6,518 nucleotides of DNA. It comes from Clostridia bacterium. GTDB lineage: Bacteria; Bacillota; Clostridia; HGM11514. Position 1 is the stretch's first letter; every line of letters begins with the position of its first letter. Made by a program: the position numbers and the translations under genes. Under the pieces are notes generated by a model. That model was given only the letters and a program-made list of their open reading frames with translations, was not told where the DNA came from and ran no database searches. The stretch covers positions 1-6,518 of the forward strand of contig CAAENE010000346.1 in NCBI GenBank assembly GCA_900757255.1. Reading direction: 5' to 3'. Positions 1 to 5,405 of the stretch are shown one piece after another.

Positions 1-19
1 CCTCAGTTTATTTAATGGA

Positions 20-44
20 CAGAAACAGTCCGTACCTGTTTCTG
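20..44. repeat. Perfect 9-bp inverted repeat with 7-base loop
   Basis: The arms CAGAAACAG (20-28) and CTGTTTCTG (36-44) are exact reverse complements around a 7-base loop. No T-run follows on either strand, so this is not a typical intrinsic terminator. It lies just downstream of a leftward promoter-like -10 box (67-75), so it would form a hairpin in the 5' leader of a leftward transcript whose gene starts beyond the left edge. The leftward sequence at the edge reads AAACTGAGG, which could be the start of a ribosome binding site. A protein-binding operator is the alternative reading. Confidence 0.45.
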
Positions 45-66
45 CAAATCCGTTATCTTCAATTTC

Positions 67-75
67 ATTATAGCA
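67..75 (-). promoter_or_regulatory. Extended -10 promoter reading off the left edge
   Basis: On the minus strand the sequence reads TGCTATAAT, a consensus extended -10 (TGn-TATAAT). No good -35 box lies at 16-18 bases; the upstream stretch is T-rich (TTCCTT at about the right distance). Extended -10 promoters can work without a strong -35. A start would fall near position 60 and produce a leader containing the 20-44 hairpin. The gene served lies outside the window. Confidence 0.4.
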
Positions 76-95
76 TAACAAAATATAAAAAGGAA

Positions 96-116
96 CAAAA
101 AAATGGGAACAGCCAT
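96..116 (-). terminator. Possible weak terminator after the CE15 gene
   Basis: On the minus strand ATGG-CTGTTC-CCAT is followed by a run of seven T residues. The stem is only four base pairs, so it is marginal. It lies about 75 bases past the CE15 stop codon. The spacer 117-189 is very A/T rich and contains another weak A/T hairpin with T-runs, so termination could be spread over the region. No gene is visible in 1-189. Confidence 0.25.
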
Positions 117-189
117 AAAAAATTTAAAACAAAAAACTTGTTAATTTTGTGTAAAATCATCTAAAAAAGGCAGGAAAGGGAAATTTATG

Positions 190-1242
190 TTAATCCATGA
201 AATCCATAAACCGTTCCCAGTCATAAAAAGTCAGGTTATGCTTCCCGGCACGTACATGATAACCTACCTGCCCCTTTTGAATAGGACAGTTAACGTCTGG
301 GAACCGGTTTTCCTGTAACCCTGATTTGCCGTATAGCTGATATATCCGCCCGGCTGATACTGCGCTGTAGAATTCTGCCTGCGGGTCAGCCCAGTCGTCT
401 TCGGAAGAACTGGTAACATACAGTTTTCGGGGCGCCATGCAGGCAAGCAGCATATGCTGATCATACGGAGGATGAACATGGTTATACTTTTTATAATTTT
501 CACAGAACCAGTGGGGGAATGCAGTGTTGATTTGCTCGATTGTTTCGCCGTCCTTGACGCAGGAGGGCGCAGCACCGGTGCAGCCGGAATTGTTGCTGAC
601 TGTCAGGTAAACGCGCGTGTCAAGCGCACCGCACCAAAGAGCTGCTTTACCGCATCGGGAATGACCGGCAACAGCAATTTTTTGACCGTCAATTTCGGGC
701 ATTGTAATAAGATAATCGATGATACGGGAGGCAGCAAATGCCCAAGCTGCAATAGAACCCCAAGAGTTTTCTGTTTTTGTGCCGAATATTTTTTGAATAC
801 CGGTTTTATAGCCATCGTCGAGATCTTTGACAACATCAGTGATATGAAAACCGCAGGCACAGAAACCGCGTTCAACAATACGCTCTGCTGGCCAAAAATC
901 AGATTTTTGGCGGCGGTCTGCATCAAAATGTTCGCTTTTATCGCGGTTGCAAAGAAATAAAAACACAGGACATTTTTTTCGGTCAGCCGGTCTGAATATG
1001 ACAAATGGAAATGAGAAAGAACCGCTTCGGCCTTTTATTGTAGCATTAACAATACGCCGGACAGCAGAACCATTCATAAATATAGTATCATCATCAGCAA
1101 TGGTAAACTTGCATTCATATTGTTCTGGCGCTTTCCCATATACCTCATTTTCAAAAAAGGTAGAAATTTTTGGTTTTAAGCCGTTCTCCCAATCGTCAAG
1201 TGTCCCGCTTGGTAAAATTGGCGGCAGCTTAATATTTTTCAT
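190..1242 (-). CDS. CE15-type glucuronoyl esterase-like alpha/beta hydrolase, predicted cytoplasmic
   Basis: A 350-residue serine hydrolase resembling bacterial carbohydrate esterase family 15, whose known members cleave 4-O-methyl-glucuronate esters linking lignin to xylan. The nucleophile is Ser195 in GHSRCGKAAL, matching the family's GxSRxGKxAL motif. It is preceded by the family-like WGSIAAWAF (161-169) and followed by NNSGCTGA. The histidine is probably His335 in AGKHNLTFYDW. The canonical acid, 23 residues after the serine, is Asn218 here, so the acid is probably Asp282 in SEDDWADP (280-287), as in other non-canonical bacterial members. There is no signal peptide, unlike secreted relatives, so it should act on imported oligosaccharides or small esters; the true substrate is unknown. 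The ATG start has GAGG seven bases upstream. The gene stands alone, 196 bases after trxA. Many relatives carry the loose label acetylxylan esterase. Confidence 0.85.
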   Translation of the reverse strand: MKNIKLPPILPSGTLDDWENGLKPKISTFFENEVYGKAPEQYECKFTIADDDTIFMNGSAVRRIVNATIKGRSGSFSFPFVIFRPADRKKCPVFLFLCNRDKSEHFDADRRQKSDFWPAERIVERGFCACGFHITDVVKDLDDGYKTGIQKIFGTKTENSWGSIAAWAFAASRIIDYLITMPEIDGQKIAVAGHSRCGKAALWCGALDTRVYLTVSNNSGCTGAAPSCVKDGETIEQINTAFPHWFCENYKKYNHVHPPYDQHMLLACMAPRKLYVTSSSEDDWADPQAEFYSAVSAGRIYQLYGKSGLQENRFPDVNCPIQKGQVGYHVRAGKHNLTFYDWERFMDFMD

Positions 1243-1322
1243 AGAATCACCTCAAAAATAAAATTCGCCATAAAAAGCTAAAATCCTTTTTCTTACGGCT
1301 TTTATAATTGAAAAATAGATTT

Positions 1323-1336
1323 ATTTCCCAGGAAAT
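1323..1336. promoter_or_regulatory. Palindrome ATTTCC-CA-GGAAAT upstream of the CE15 gene
   Basis: Six-base arms ATTTCC and GGAAAT flank a CA centre, about 80 bases upstream of the CE15 start. A plausible minus-strand -10 (TATAAA, 1306-1301) lies just downstream, where no good -35 is visible; a regulator bound here would overlap the -35 position. Operator function is inferred from symmetry and location only. Confidence 0.35.
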
Positions 1337-1342
1337 GCCGTA

Positions 1343-1358
1343 TTAACAATAGTGTTAA
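1343..1358. promoter_or_regulatory. Palindrome TTAACA-ATAG-TGTTAA upstream of the CE15 gene
   Basis: Six-base arms TTAACA and TGTTAA surround a four-base centre. Its centre lies 21 bp from that of the 1323-1336 palindrome, two helical turns, so proteins on the two sites would face the same side of the DNA. It is a candidate operator for the sugar-ester hydrolase gene. The regulator cannot be named from the sequence. Confidence 0.35.
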
Positions 1359-1393
1359 ATGGAAACTATTACTTGCATCACGGCAATCCCCAT

Positions 1394-1420
1394 AAAAATG
1401 CCTCGATTGAATCATCGGGG
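1394..1420 (-). terminator. Probable intrinsic terminator of trxA
   Basis: On the minus strand CCCCGAT-GATTCA-ATCGAGG forms a seven-pair stem with one C/A mismatch, followed after two bases by TTTTT. It begins 18 bases past the trxA stop codon, the expected place. On the plus strand the mismatch becomes a T/G wobble, but no T-run follows, so the signal suits leftward transcription. Confidence 0.5.
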
Positions 1421-1438
1421 TACTTTCATCAGAAACGT

Positions 1439-1762
1439 TTACAGTAAATTATCCAGCATTTTAGAAAAATCAGCTTTTGGCCGAACGCCGACAGATTTTT
1501 CTTTTTCCTGGCCGTCTTTAAAAACGATGACAGTAGGAATGGTCATGATTTTAAACTTCGCGGCAAGCTCACTCTGCTCATCAACATTCACTTTACAAAT
1601 TTTTGCTTTGCCAGCGTAATCATCCGCGAGCTGACCGATGACCGGACTGAGCATTTTGCAGGGGCCACACCAGTCTGCCCAAAAGTCGACCAGAACAGGA
1701 ATATCACTTTGCATGACTTCAGATTCAAAAGTATCGTTTGTTAAAATAATTTCGTTTGCCAT
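1439..1762 (-). CDS. trxA: Thioredoxin
   Basis: A 107-residue cytosolic thioredoxin that reduces protein disulfides and is itself recharged by thioredoxin reductase. The active site WCGPCK is intact (Cys32 and Cys35 from the chosen start), preceded by the buried-Asp segment VLVDFWADW, and the cis-proline is present in MTIPTVIVF. Length and sequence are typical of a complete TrxA. Two in-frame ATGs exist: the one at 1768 sits only 2 bases from GGAGG, whereas the one at 1762 (MANEIIL) is 8 bases away and matches usual thioredoxin N-termini, so I use 1762. It has its own promoter at 1786-1814 and a probable terminator after its stop, suggesting a single-gene transcript. No thioredoxin reductase is in the window. 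Confidence 0.96.
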   Translation of the reverse strand: MANEIILTNDTFESEVMQSDIPVLVDFWADWCGPCKMLSPVIGQLADDYAGKAKICKVNVDEQSELAAKFKIMTIPTVIVFKDGQEKEKSVGVRPKADFSKMLDNLL

Positions 1763-1785
1763 TGTCATTACCTCCCTTTTGGAAT

Positions 1786-1814
1786 AGTATAATCCATTTG
1801 CATTGTTTTTTCAA
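1786..1814 (-). promoter_or_regulatory. Sigma-A promoter of trxA
   Basis: On the minus strand TTGAAA (1814-1809) is separated by exactly 17 bases from TATACT (1791-1786), a strong match to the vegetative consensus. Transcription would start around 1780, giving a very short leader that still includes the GGGAGG ribosome binding site. It lies in the 68-base gap between yigZ and trxA, so trxA need not depend on read-through from hflX-yigZ. Confidence 0.75.
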
Positions 1815-1830
1815 TCCTTTTTCTAAAAGT

Positions 1831-2439
1831 TTACAGCGCCATTTCCATTTCACCTGTCCGCACAGGTTCAAGCCTTCCATTAAAGATTTCGGTTAATTCC
1901 TTTAAAAATATATTTTCCTGCTGTTCTGCGACTGCAAATTTAACTAAAACCTTATCGGTGAATTCAGTATCCAAAACAGAAACCTTTTGCAGTATGTTAG
2001 ATAGCTTTCCCCAATTGCCGTAATCACATTCACATAAAAAGACGCCGCAGTTAGTGATTGTGCAGATACCCGCACTGTCAACACCCAGTTTTGCCGCACC
2101 GCCGTATGCGCGTACAAGTCCTCCGGTGCCAAGCAAGGTACCGCCGAAATACCGTGTGATGACGATAATGACATTGGTGAGTCCTTCCCGTACAATAACA
2201 TCTAATACAGGCGGCCCTGCGGTTTTGGACGGTTCGCCGTCGTCGGAGAACCGGGACAGGTTATTATCCCGCAGAACATAGGCAAATACATTGTGGGTCG
2301 CCATGGAATGCTCTGTACGGATTTCAGATAAAAACCCAAGTGCCTCTTCTTCTGTTTTAACGGACTTGACATGCGCAATGAACCGGGACCGCTTTTCGAT
2401 TAATTCGGTATGTGCTTCCGCTCTGACTGTCTTATACAT
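1831..2439 (-). CDS. yigZ: YigZ/IMPACT (UPF0029) family protein
   Basis: A 202-residue protein of the YigZ/YvyE family, sharing the N-terminal fold of eukaryotic IMPACT/YIH1, a modulator of the GCN2 translation-control kinase. The bacterial role is not settled. Signature segments are the HSMATH motif (44-49), FSDDGEPSKTAGPPVL (64-79) and TRYFGGTLLGTGGLVRAYG (95-113). The remainder, about 135-198, fits the C-terminal DUF1949 ferredoxin-like domain. A longer frame opens at a GTG at 2484, but the extra 15 residues (MIPPPTALLSH...) are unlike the family and have no ribosome binding site. The ATG at 2439 gives the usual N-terminus and overlaps the end of hflX by 8 bases (ATGTATAA holds both start and hflX stop). 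With no strong Shine-Dalgarno before that ATG, translation is probably coupled to hflX. Confidence 0.9.
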   Translation of the reverse strand: MYKTVRAEAHTELIEKRSRFIAHVKSVKTEEEALGFLSEIRTEHSMATHNVFAYVLRDNNLSRFSDDGEPSKTAGPPVLDVIVREGLTNVIIVITRYFGGTLLGTGGLVRAYGGAAKLGVDSAGICTITNCGVFLCECDYGNWGKLSNILQKVSVLDTEFTDKVLVKFAVAEQQENIFLKELTEIFNGRLEPVRTGEMEMAL

Positions 2440-3691
2440 GGCCGCAGATAAATGGCTCAGCAATGCGGTAGGAGGAGGAATCACAGCTGATTGTCAGTTT
2501 TGTCCCATTTTCAGAATACTCTTCGTTTAATACATTGCAGACCTGATGGATTTTTGACAGCGCAGCTCCTTCATTAAAAGGAATCAGCAGCTTTAATGTG
2601 ATACGGCGTTCATTAATCTTATTTTTAATGGTTGTAATCAGCTCATTGAGATGGAACCCTGTTTTGGCGGAAATATAAACGGAATCCCCCTTTTTGGGAA
2701 TATCCCCGGCGGCCTGGTCCATTTTGTTAAAAACAGTTACAGTGGGTTTTCCATCTGCTTTTAATTCCTTTAAAAGTCCGTCTACTACCTGCATTTGAGT
2801 GAGGTATTCCGGACTTGACGCGTCAACAACATGTAAAATCATATCGCAGTAGGTCACCTCTTCCAGGGTTGATTTAAATGCCTCGACCAAATGGTGGGGG
2901 AGCTTGCGGATAAATCCAACAGTATCAATAAACAGCACTTCTGTATTGTCGCCAAGATCACATTGCCGCACCAGCGGGTCAAGCGTGGCAAACAATTTAT
3001 TTTCCGCCAGTGTACCCGCGTCTGTCAAAAGATTCAGCAAAGTGGATTTCCCGACATTGGTATATCCAACCAATGCAATCTTGGGTATGTTGCTTTTCTC
3101 CCTTGCTTTGCGTACCGTATCATTATGCTTTGCAATCTCTTTTAAATCCCGCTGTAATTTTGAAATGCGCGTCTGAATATGCCGGCGGTCACTTTCGAGC
3201 TTTGTTTCACCCGGACCGCGCGTTCCGATACCGCCGCCCAGCCTTGACAGCGATTTTCCAAGACCGGATAATCTCGGCAGCATATATTTGAGCTGTGCCA
3301 GCTCAACCTGGCATTTGCCTGCACTGGAATTTGCATGCTGAGCGAAAATATCCAGAATCAGACGGCTCCGATCAATCACTGTTACGCCTGTTTCTTCTTC
3401 AATATTGCGCACCTGGGAGGGGGAGAGGTCATCGTCAAAAACCAACAGGTCGATTGGCTCGCTTGCGTCTATCAGTTCTTTGATTTCCTCTAATTTTCCC
3501 TGCCCCACATACGTGGCAACATCAATTTCACTTTTATTTTGAAGCACCCACGCCGCGGTTTCTGCTCCGGCAGTTTCTGCCAGTTCTGCTAATTCCGCTA
3601 TAGTGCTTTCAGTAGAGTTTTTCAAAATATCCTTATCATTGGTATTAACGCCAACCAATATAGCGCGTTCCCATTTCTTTTCTAATTCCAT
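2432..3691 (-). CDS. hflX: Ribosome-splitting GTPase HflX
   Basis: A 419-residue cytosolic GTPase that binds 50S subunits and, in characterised bacteria, splits stalled or hibernating 70S ribosomes after stress. Numbering from the upstream ATG (3694), the HflX N-terminal domain comes first, then the hallmark GGGIGTRGPGETKLESDRR (153-171), a helical linker (about 172-200), and the G domain: GYTNVGKS (210-217), FATLDP with the switch threonine (235-240), DTVGF (257-261), NKMD (323-326) and SAKTG (342-346). A C-terminal domain follows to 420. All GTP-binding motifs are intact. Two ATGs are adjacent. AGGAGG lies 3 bases from the first and 6 from the second, so I prefer 3691; the difference is one residue. 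It heads a two-gene unit with yigZ, which it overlaps. Confidence 0.95.
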   Translation of the reverse strand: MELEKKWERAILVGVNTNDKDILKNSTESTIAELAELAETAGAETAAWVLQNKSEIDVATYVGQGKLEEIKELIDASEPIDLLVFDDDLSPSQVRNIEEETGVTVIDRSRLILDIFAQHANSSAGKCQVELAQLKYMLPRLSGLGKSLSRLGGGIGTRGPGETKLESDRRHIQTRISKLQRDLKEIAKHNDTVRKAREKSNIPKIALVGYTNVGKSTLLNLLTDAGTLAENKLFATLDPLVRQCDLGDNTEVLFIDTVGFIRKLPHHLVEAFKSTLEEVTYCDMILHVVDASSPEYLTQMQVVDGLLKELKADGKPTVTVFNKMDQAAGDIPKKGDSVYISAKTGFHLNELITTIKNKINERRITLKLLIPFNEGAALSKIHQVCNVLNEEYSENGTKLTISCDSSSYRIAEPFICGHV

Positions 3692-3746
3692 CATCCGCCT
3701 CCTACACTTTCTGCGTGTGTAACAATTTTCTCATTAACAAGTTCAT

Positions 3747-3775
3747 GTAATACAACCTTTTTTAGTTTGACAAAC
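3747..3775 (-). promoter_or_regulatory. Tentative hflX promoter with an 11-bp palindrome
   Basis: On the minus strand TTGTCA (3773-3768) and TATTAC (3752-3747) are spaced by 15 bases, shorter than the ideal 17, so the call is weak. The -35 lies inside the palindrome GTTTG-A-CAAAC (3765-3775), which could bind a regulator. No HrcA (CIRCE) or CtsR heat-shock operator is visible in the leader. Confidence 0.3.
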
Positions 3776-3840
3776 CTCATAAACGGGGCTATTTATCTGA
3801 TTCATTTTACAATAAATTTTAAATATCGTACCAGTGCCGG

Positions 3841-3863
3841 GCTGTCACGCCCAGCTACATCTC
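3841..3863 (-). other. tRNA 5'-end/D-arm-like relic
   Basis: On the minus strand GAGATGTAGCT resembles the acceptor and D-arm start of many bacterial tRNAs, and GCTG-GGCGTGA-CAGC closes as a four-pair D-like stem. No anticodon arm or T-arm follows, so this is not a functional tRNA in this orientation. It may be a relic or coincidence. The same bases also form a six-pair hairpin (CTGGGC/GCCCGG with one wobble). Confidence 0.2.
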
Positions 3864-3878
3864 GTTAGAGCCGTTTCA

Positions 3879-3902
3879 GGGGTCTGTGGGAATCGAACCC
3901 CC
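3879..3902 (-). other. tRNA 3'-end-like fragment (T-arm and acceptor strand)
   Basis: On the minus strand GGGGG-TTCGATT-CCCAC has the canonical tRNA T-loop and a T-stem with one G/A mismatch, followed directly by AGACCCC where the acceptor 3' strand would be. The matching 5' acceptor strand GGGGTCT and an anticodon arm are absent upstream, where mnmM ends instead. The following bases (TGA) do not encode CCA. It therefore looks like a tRNA 3' fragment or decayed tRNA, possibly a scar of integration at a tRNA gene; chance resemblance cannot be excluded. Confidence 0.35.
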
Positions 3903-3914
3903 CAGCGGGTTTTG

Positions 3915-3938
3915 CTGCTTTTGGCCGGTCAAAAGCAG
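3915..3938 (-). other. Stem-loop directly after mnmM
   Basis: CTGCTTTTG and CAAAAGCAG form a perfect nine-pair stem around a six-base loop, starting two bases after the mnmM stop codon. On the minus strand the next bases are CAAAACCCGC, with no T-run, so it is not a standard intrinsic terminator. It may protect the 3' end of the mscS-mnmM mRNA or be a decayed or Rho-assisted terminator. Confidence 0.5.
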
Positions 3939-3940
3939 GA

Positions 3941-4504
3941 TTATACTTTTTCGATGCTGACCGCAATTGGCGGGCAGTTGGGACGGTTACAAAAATCGTG
4001 TACAATAACACTGTATTGTTTGAAATCAAGCGTTTTAATGAAATCCATAATAGCATTTTTTTCATCAAAACCGCTGCATCCCCCATAGTAGAGCACCGCC
4101 ATGCACATACCGCCCGGTTTTAATAGCGTGAGCGCTTTTTGGATAGCCTCGATACTGGTATCGCCTTTTGTGCCGATAGATTTATCGCCGCCGGGCAGAT
4201 AGCCGAAATTAAACATGACCGCACTGACAGGTACTTTTACATATTTATCCATATTCTGATGTCCGTCATGAATAAGAGTGACCCGCCCCGAAAGGCCGGC
4301 ATTTTCCAGCCGGAGCCGGGTGTTGGAAAGCGCCTGCTGCTGGACGTCAAAGGCATAAACATGACCGTCATTTCCAACAAGCTCAGCCAAAAACGCGGTG
4401 TCATTACCATTTCCGGCTGTGGCATCAATGACAGTATCTCCGGGCTTTACAATATCATTGACATAGCGGTGAGAAATAACGAGCGCATTTTTAATATAGC
4501 ACAA
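3941..4504 (-). CDS. mnmM: tRNA methyltransferase MnmM (YtqB family)
   Basis: A 187-residue class I SAM-dependent methyltransferase of the YtqB family. Bacillus subtilis YtqB, now MnmM, methylates 5-aminomethyl-2-thiouridine at the tRNA wobble position to give mnm5s2U; the same role is inferred here. Numbering from the longer TTG start (4513), the SAM motif DATAGNGNDT is at 30-39, AFDVQ (54-58) ends the second strand, FNFGYLPGGDKSI (101-113) is the family signature, and NRPNCPP (176-182) lies near the end. No ATG is available upstream of these motifs. TTG at 4513 overlaps the mscS stop (TTGA), but the purine-rich AAGGAAGG abuts it. TTG at 4504 has better spacing and gives an N-terminus (MCYIKNAL) like relatives, so I use it. 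It is co-transcribed with mscS and probably translationally coupled. Confidence 0.87.
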   Translation of the reverse strand: MCYIKNALVISHRYVNDIVKPGDTVIDATAGNGNDTAFLAELVGNDGHVYAFDVQQQALSNTRLRLENAGLSGRVTLIHDGHQNMDKYVKVPVSAVMFNFGYLPGGDKSIGTKGDTSIEAIQKALTLLKPGGMCMAVLYYGGCSGFDEKNAIMDFIKTLDFKQYSVIVHDFCNRPNCPPIAVSIEKV

Positions 4505-4509
4505 ACCGG

Positions 4510-5331
4510 TCAACCTTCCTTTTCTGTCTGATAGATAACAATTTTTTGGTATGGTATTTCAATGCCGCTTTTATCAAACGCCTCTTTCACAATTTGCAGA
4601 ATTTTCCGTTTTACTGCAAACTGTGCACCTGCTTCACATTTGATTTCGAGTTTGAGATATACCTCGCTGCCGGATAGTTCACTCACTCCCAAAATGACGG
4701 GCAATTCAAGAATAGTTTCTTCCTGTTCAAAAAAATCAGCCAATGCCTCGCTTAATACCTCTTGTGCATGATGAAGATCGGTTTCATACGAAACCGGAAT
4801 GTCAACCAGGACACAACGGTCAAATTTGGAATGATTTATCAATTTACCGATAGAGCCATTGGGATAATAGAGGACGTCCCCTTCATAATTTTTTATCTTT
4901 AAGGTGCGGAAACCCATTTCGAGAACCGTCCCGGTAAATCCGTCGATCGTTACTAAATCACCAACATTACACTGATCTTCAAAGAGAGAGAAAGCGCCGG
5001 TGATAACATCCTTTACAAGGCTTTGAGCCCCAAAACCAATAGCGACACCGGCAATACCGGCGGTTGCAATCAGAGCAGCCGGATCGATATGAAGAACAAG
5101 CTGCATAAAGACCATTATTGCAAAGAACCAAACGACATATTTGGTAACACTTTGTAATAATTTTTGGATTGTTTCGCTCCTTTTTGAATTCATTTTTTTG
5201 AAAGATTTGGAAATTACGGCTTTTATTATGCGAATAAAAAGGACTGCACAGACAAATATTATAATTGTTATTATAATTCGTTTTACGAAATCCAATTCCA
5301 AAATCTCTTTGAGAAAATCAAAAATCACCAA
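4510..5331 (-). CDS. mscS: Small-conductance mechanosensitive channel, MscS family
   Basis: A 273-residue inner-membrane channel that opens under membrane tension to release solutes during hypo-osmotic shock. Numbering from the GTG at 5340, transmembrane helices lie at about 20-40 and 64-84, then the pore helix at about 87-121 with the glycine/alanine-rich core ATAGIAGVAIGFGAQSLVKD. The beta domain (NVGDLVTIDGFTGTVLEMGFR, YYPNGSIG) and an alpha/beta domain ending in GIEIPYQ follow. Three helices and this length match the compact YkuT/MscS type rather than long MscK forms. GTG at 5340 falls inside the Shine-Dalgarno GAGGTGG; TTG at 5331, eight bases after GAGG, is the better start, and GTG at 5328 is an alternative. 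No ATG is available near the N-terminus. It is the first gene of the mscS-mnmM unit. Confidence 0.94.
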   Translation of the reverse strand: MVIFDFLKEILELDFVKRIIITIIIFVCAVLFIRIIKAVISKSFKKMNSKRSETIQKLLQSVTKYVVWFFAIMVFMQLVLHIDPAALIATAGIAGVAIGFGAQSLVKDVITGAFSLFEDQCNVGDLVTIDGFTGTVLEMGFRTLKIKNYEGDVLYYPNGSIGKLINHSKFDRCVLVDIPVSYETDLHHAQEVLSEALADFFEQEETILELPVILGVSELSGSEVYLKLEIKCEAGAQFAVKRKILQIVKEAFDKSGIEIPYQKIVIYQTEKEG

Positions 5332-5361
5332 ATAAGCCACCTCAAATGTGTATTTTGGTTT

Positions 5362-5390
5362 AGTATAACATTCAATTAAAAATTTGTAAA
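5362..5390 (-). promoter_or_regulatory. Strong sigma-A promoter of mscS-mnmM
   Basis: On the minus strand TTTACA (5390-5385), a 17-base spacer and TATACT (5367-5362) form a near-consensus promoter. The bases before the -10 make TGT-TATACT, an extended -10. Transcription would start around 5355, leaving a short leader that includes GAGGTGG. The site occupies most of the 65-base gap to the divergent gene at 5406, so it overlaps whatever drives that gene. TATAAC on the plus strand (5364-5369) uses nearly the same bases and could be its -10, but no good plus-strand -35 is seen. Confidence 0.72.
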
Positions 5391-5405
5391 GGCCGGAGGA
5401 AGATT

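Noticed and set aside
454..1261. Open plus-strand frames opposite the CE15 gene (454-960, 947-1261)
   Set aside because: They are antisense to a gene with clear family motifs, lack convincing ribosome binding sites and show no recognisable domains.
2440..2484. Longer GTG start for yigZ
   Set aside because: It would add MIPPPTALLSHLSAA, unlike family N-termini, with no Shine-Dalgarno and a much longer overlap with hflX.
2432..2500. Possible frameshift at the HflX C-terminus
   Set aside because: The last residues are not strongly conserved in the family, length is normal, and the overlap with yigZ is neat, so a frameshift is not needed.
3767..3795. Plus-strand TTGACA with TATTTA 17 bases downstream
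   Set aside because: The -35 is perfect but the -10 matches only three of six positions, and no sense-strand gene lies downstream; it would read antisense into mnmM. The TTGACA is part of a palindrome that better fits the leftward hflX leader.
3841..3902. A permuted or split tRNA gene
   Set aside because: The order (3' part before 5' part) is suggestive, but the acceptor strands do not pair and no anticodon arm is present.
3834..4088. Plus-strand frame of 84 codons and a minus-strand frame (3865-4086) across the mnmM end
   Set aside because: Both overlap the mnmM 3' end and the tRNA-like fragments. Their translations look like readouts of tRNA-type sequence, with no domain support.
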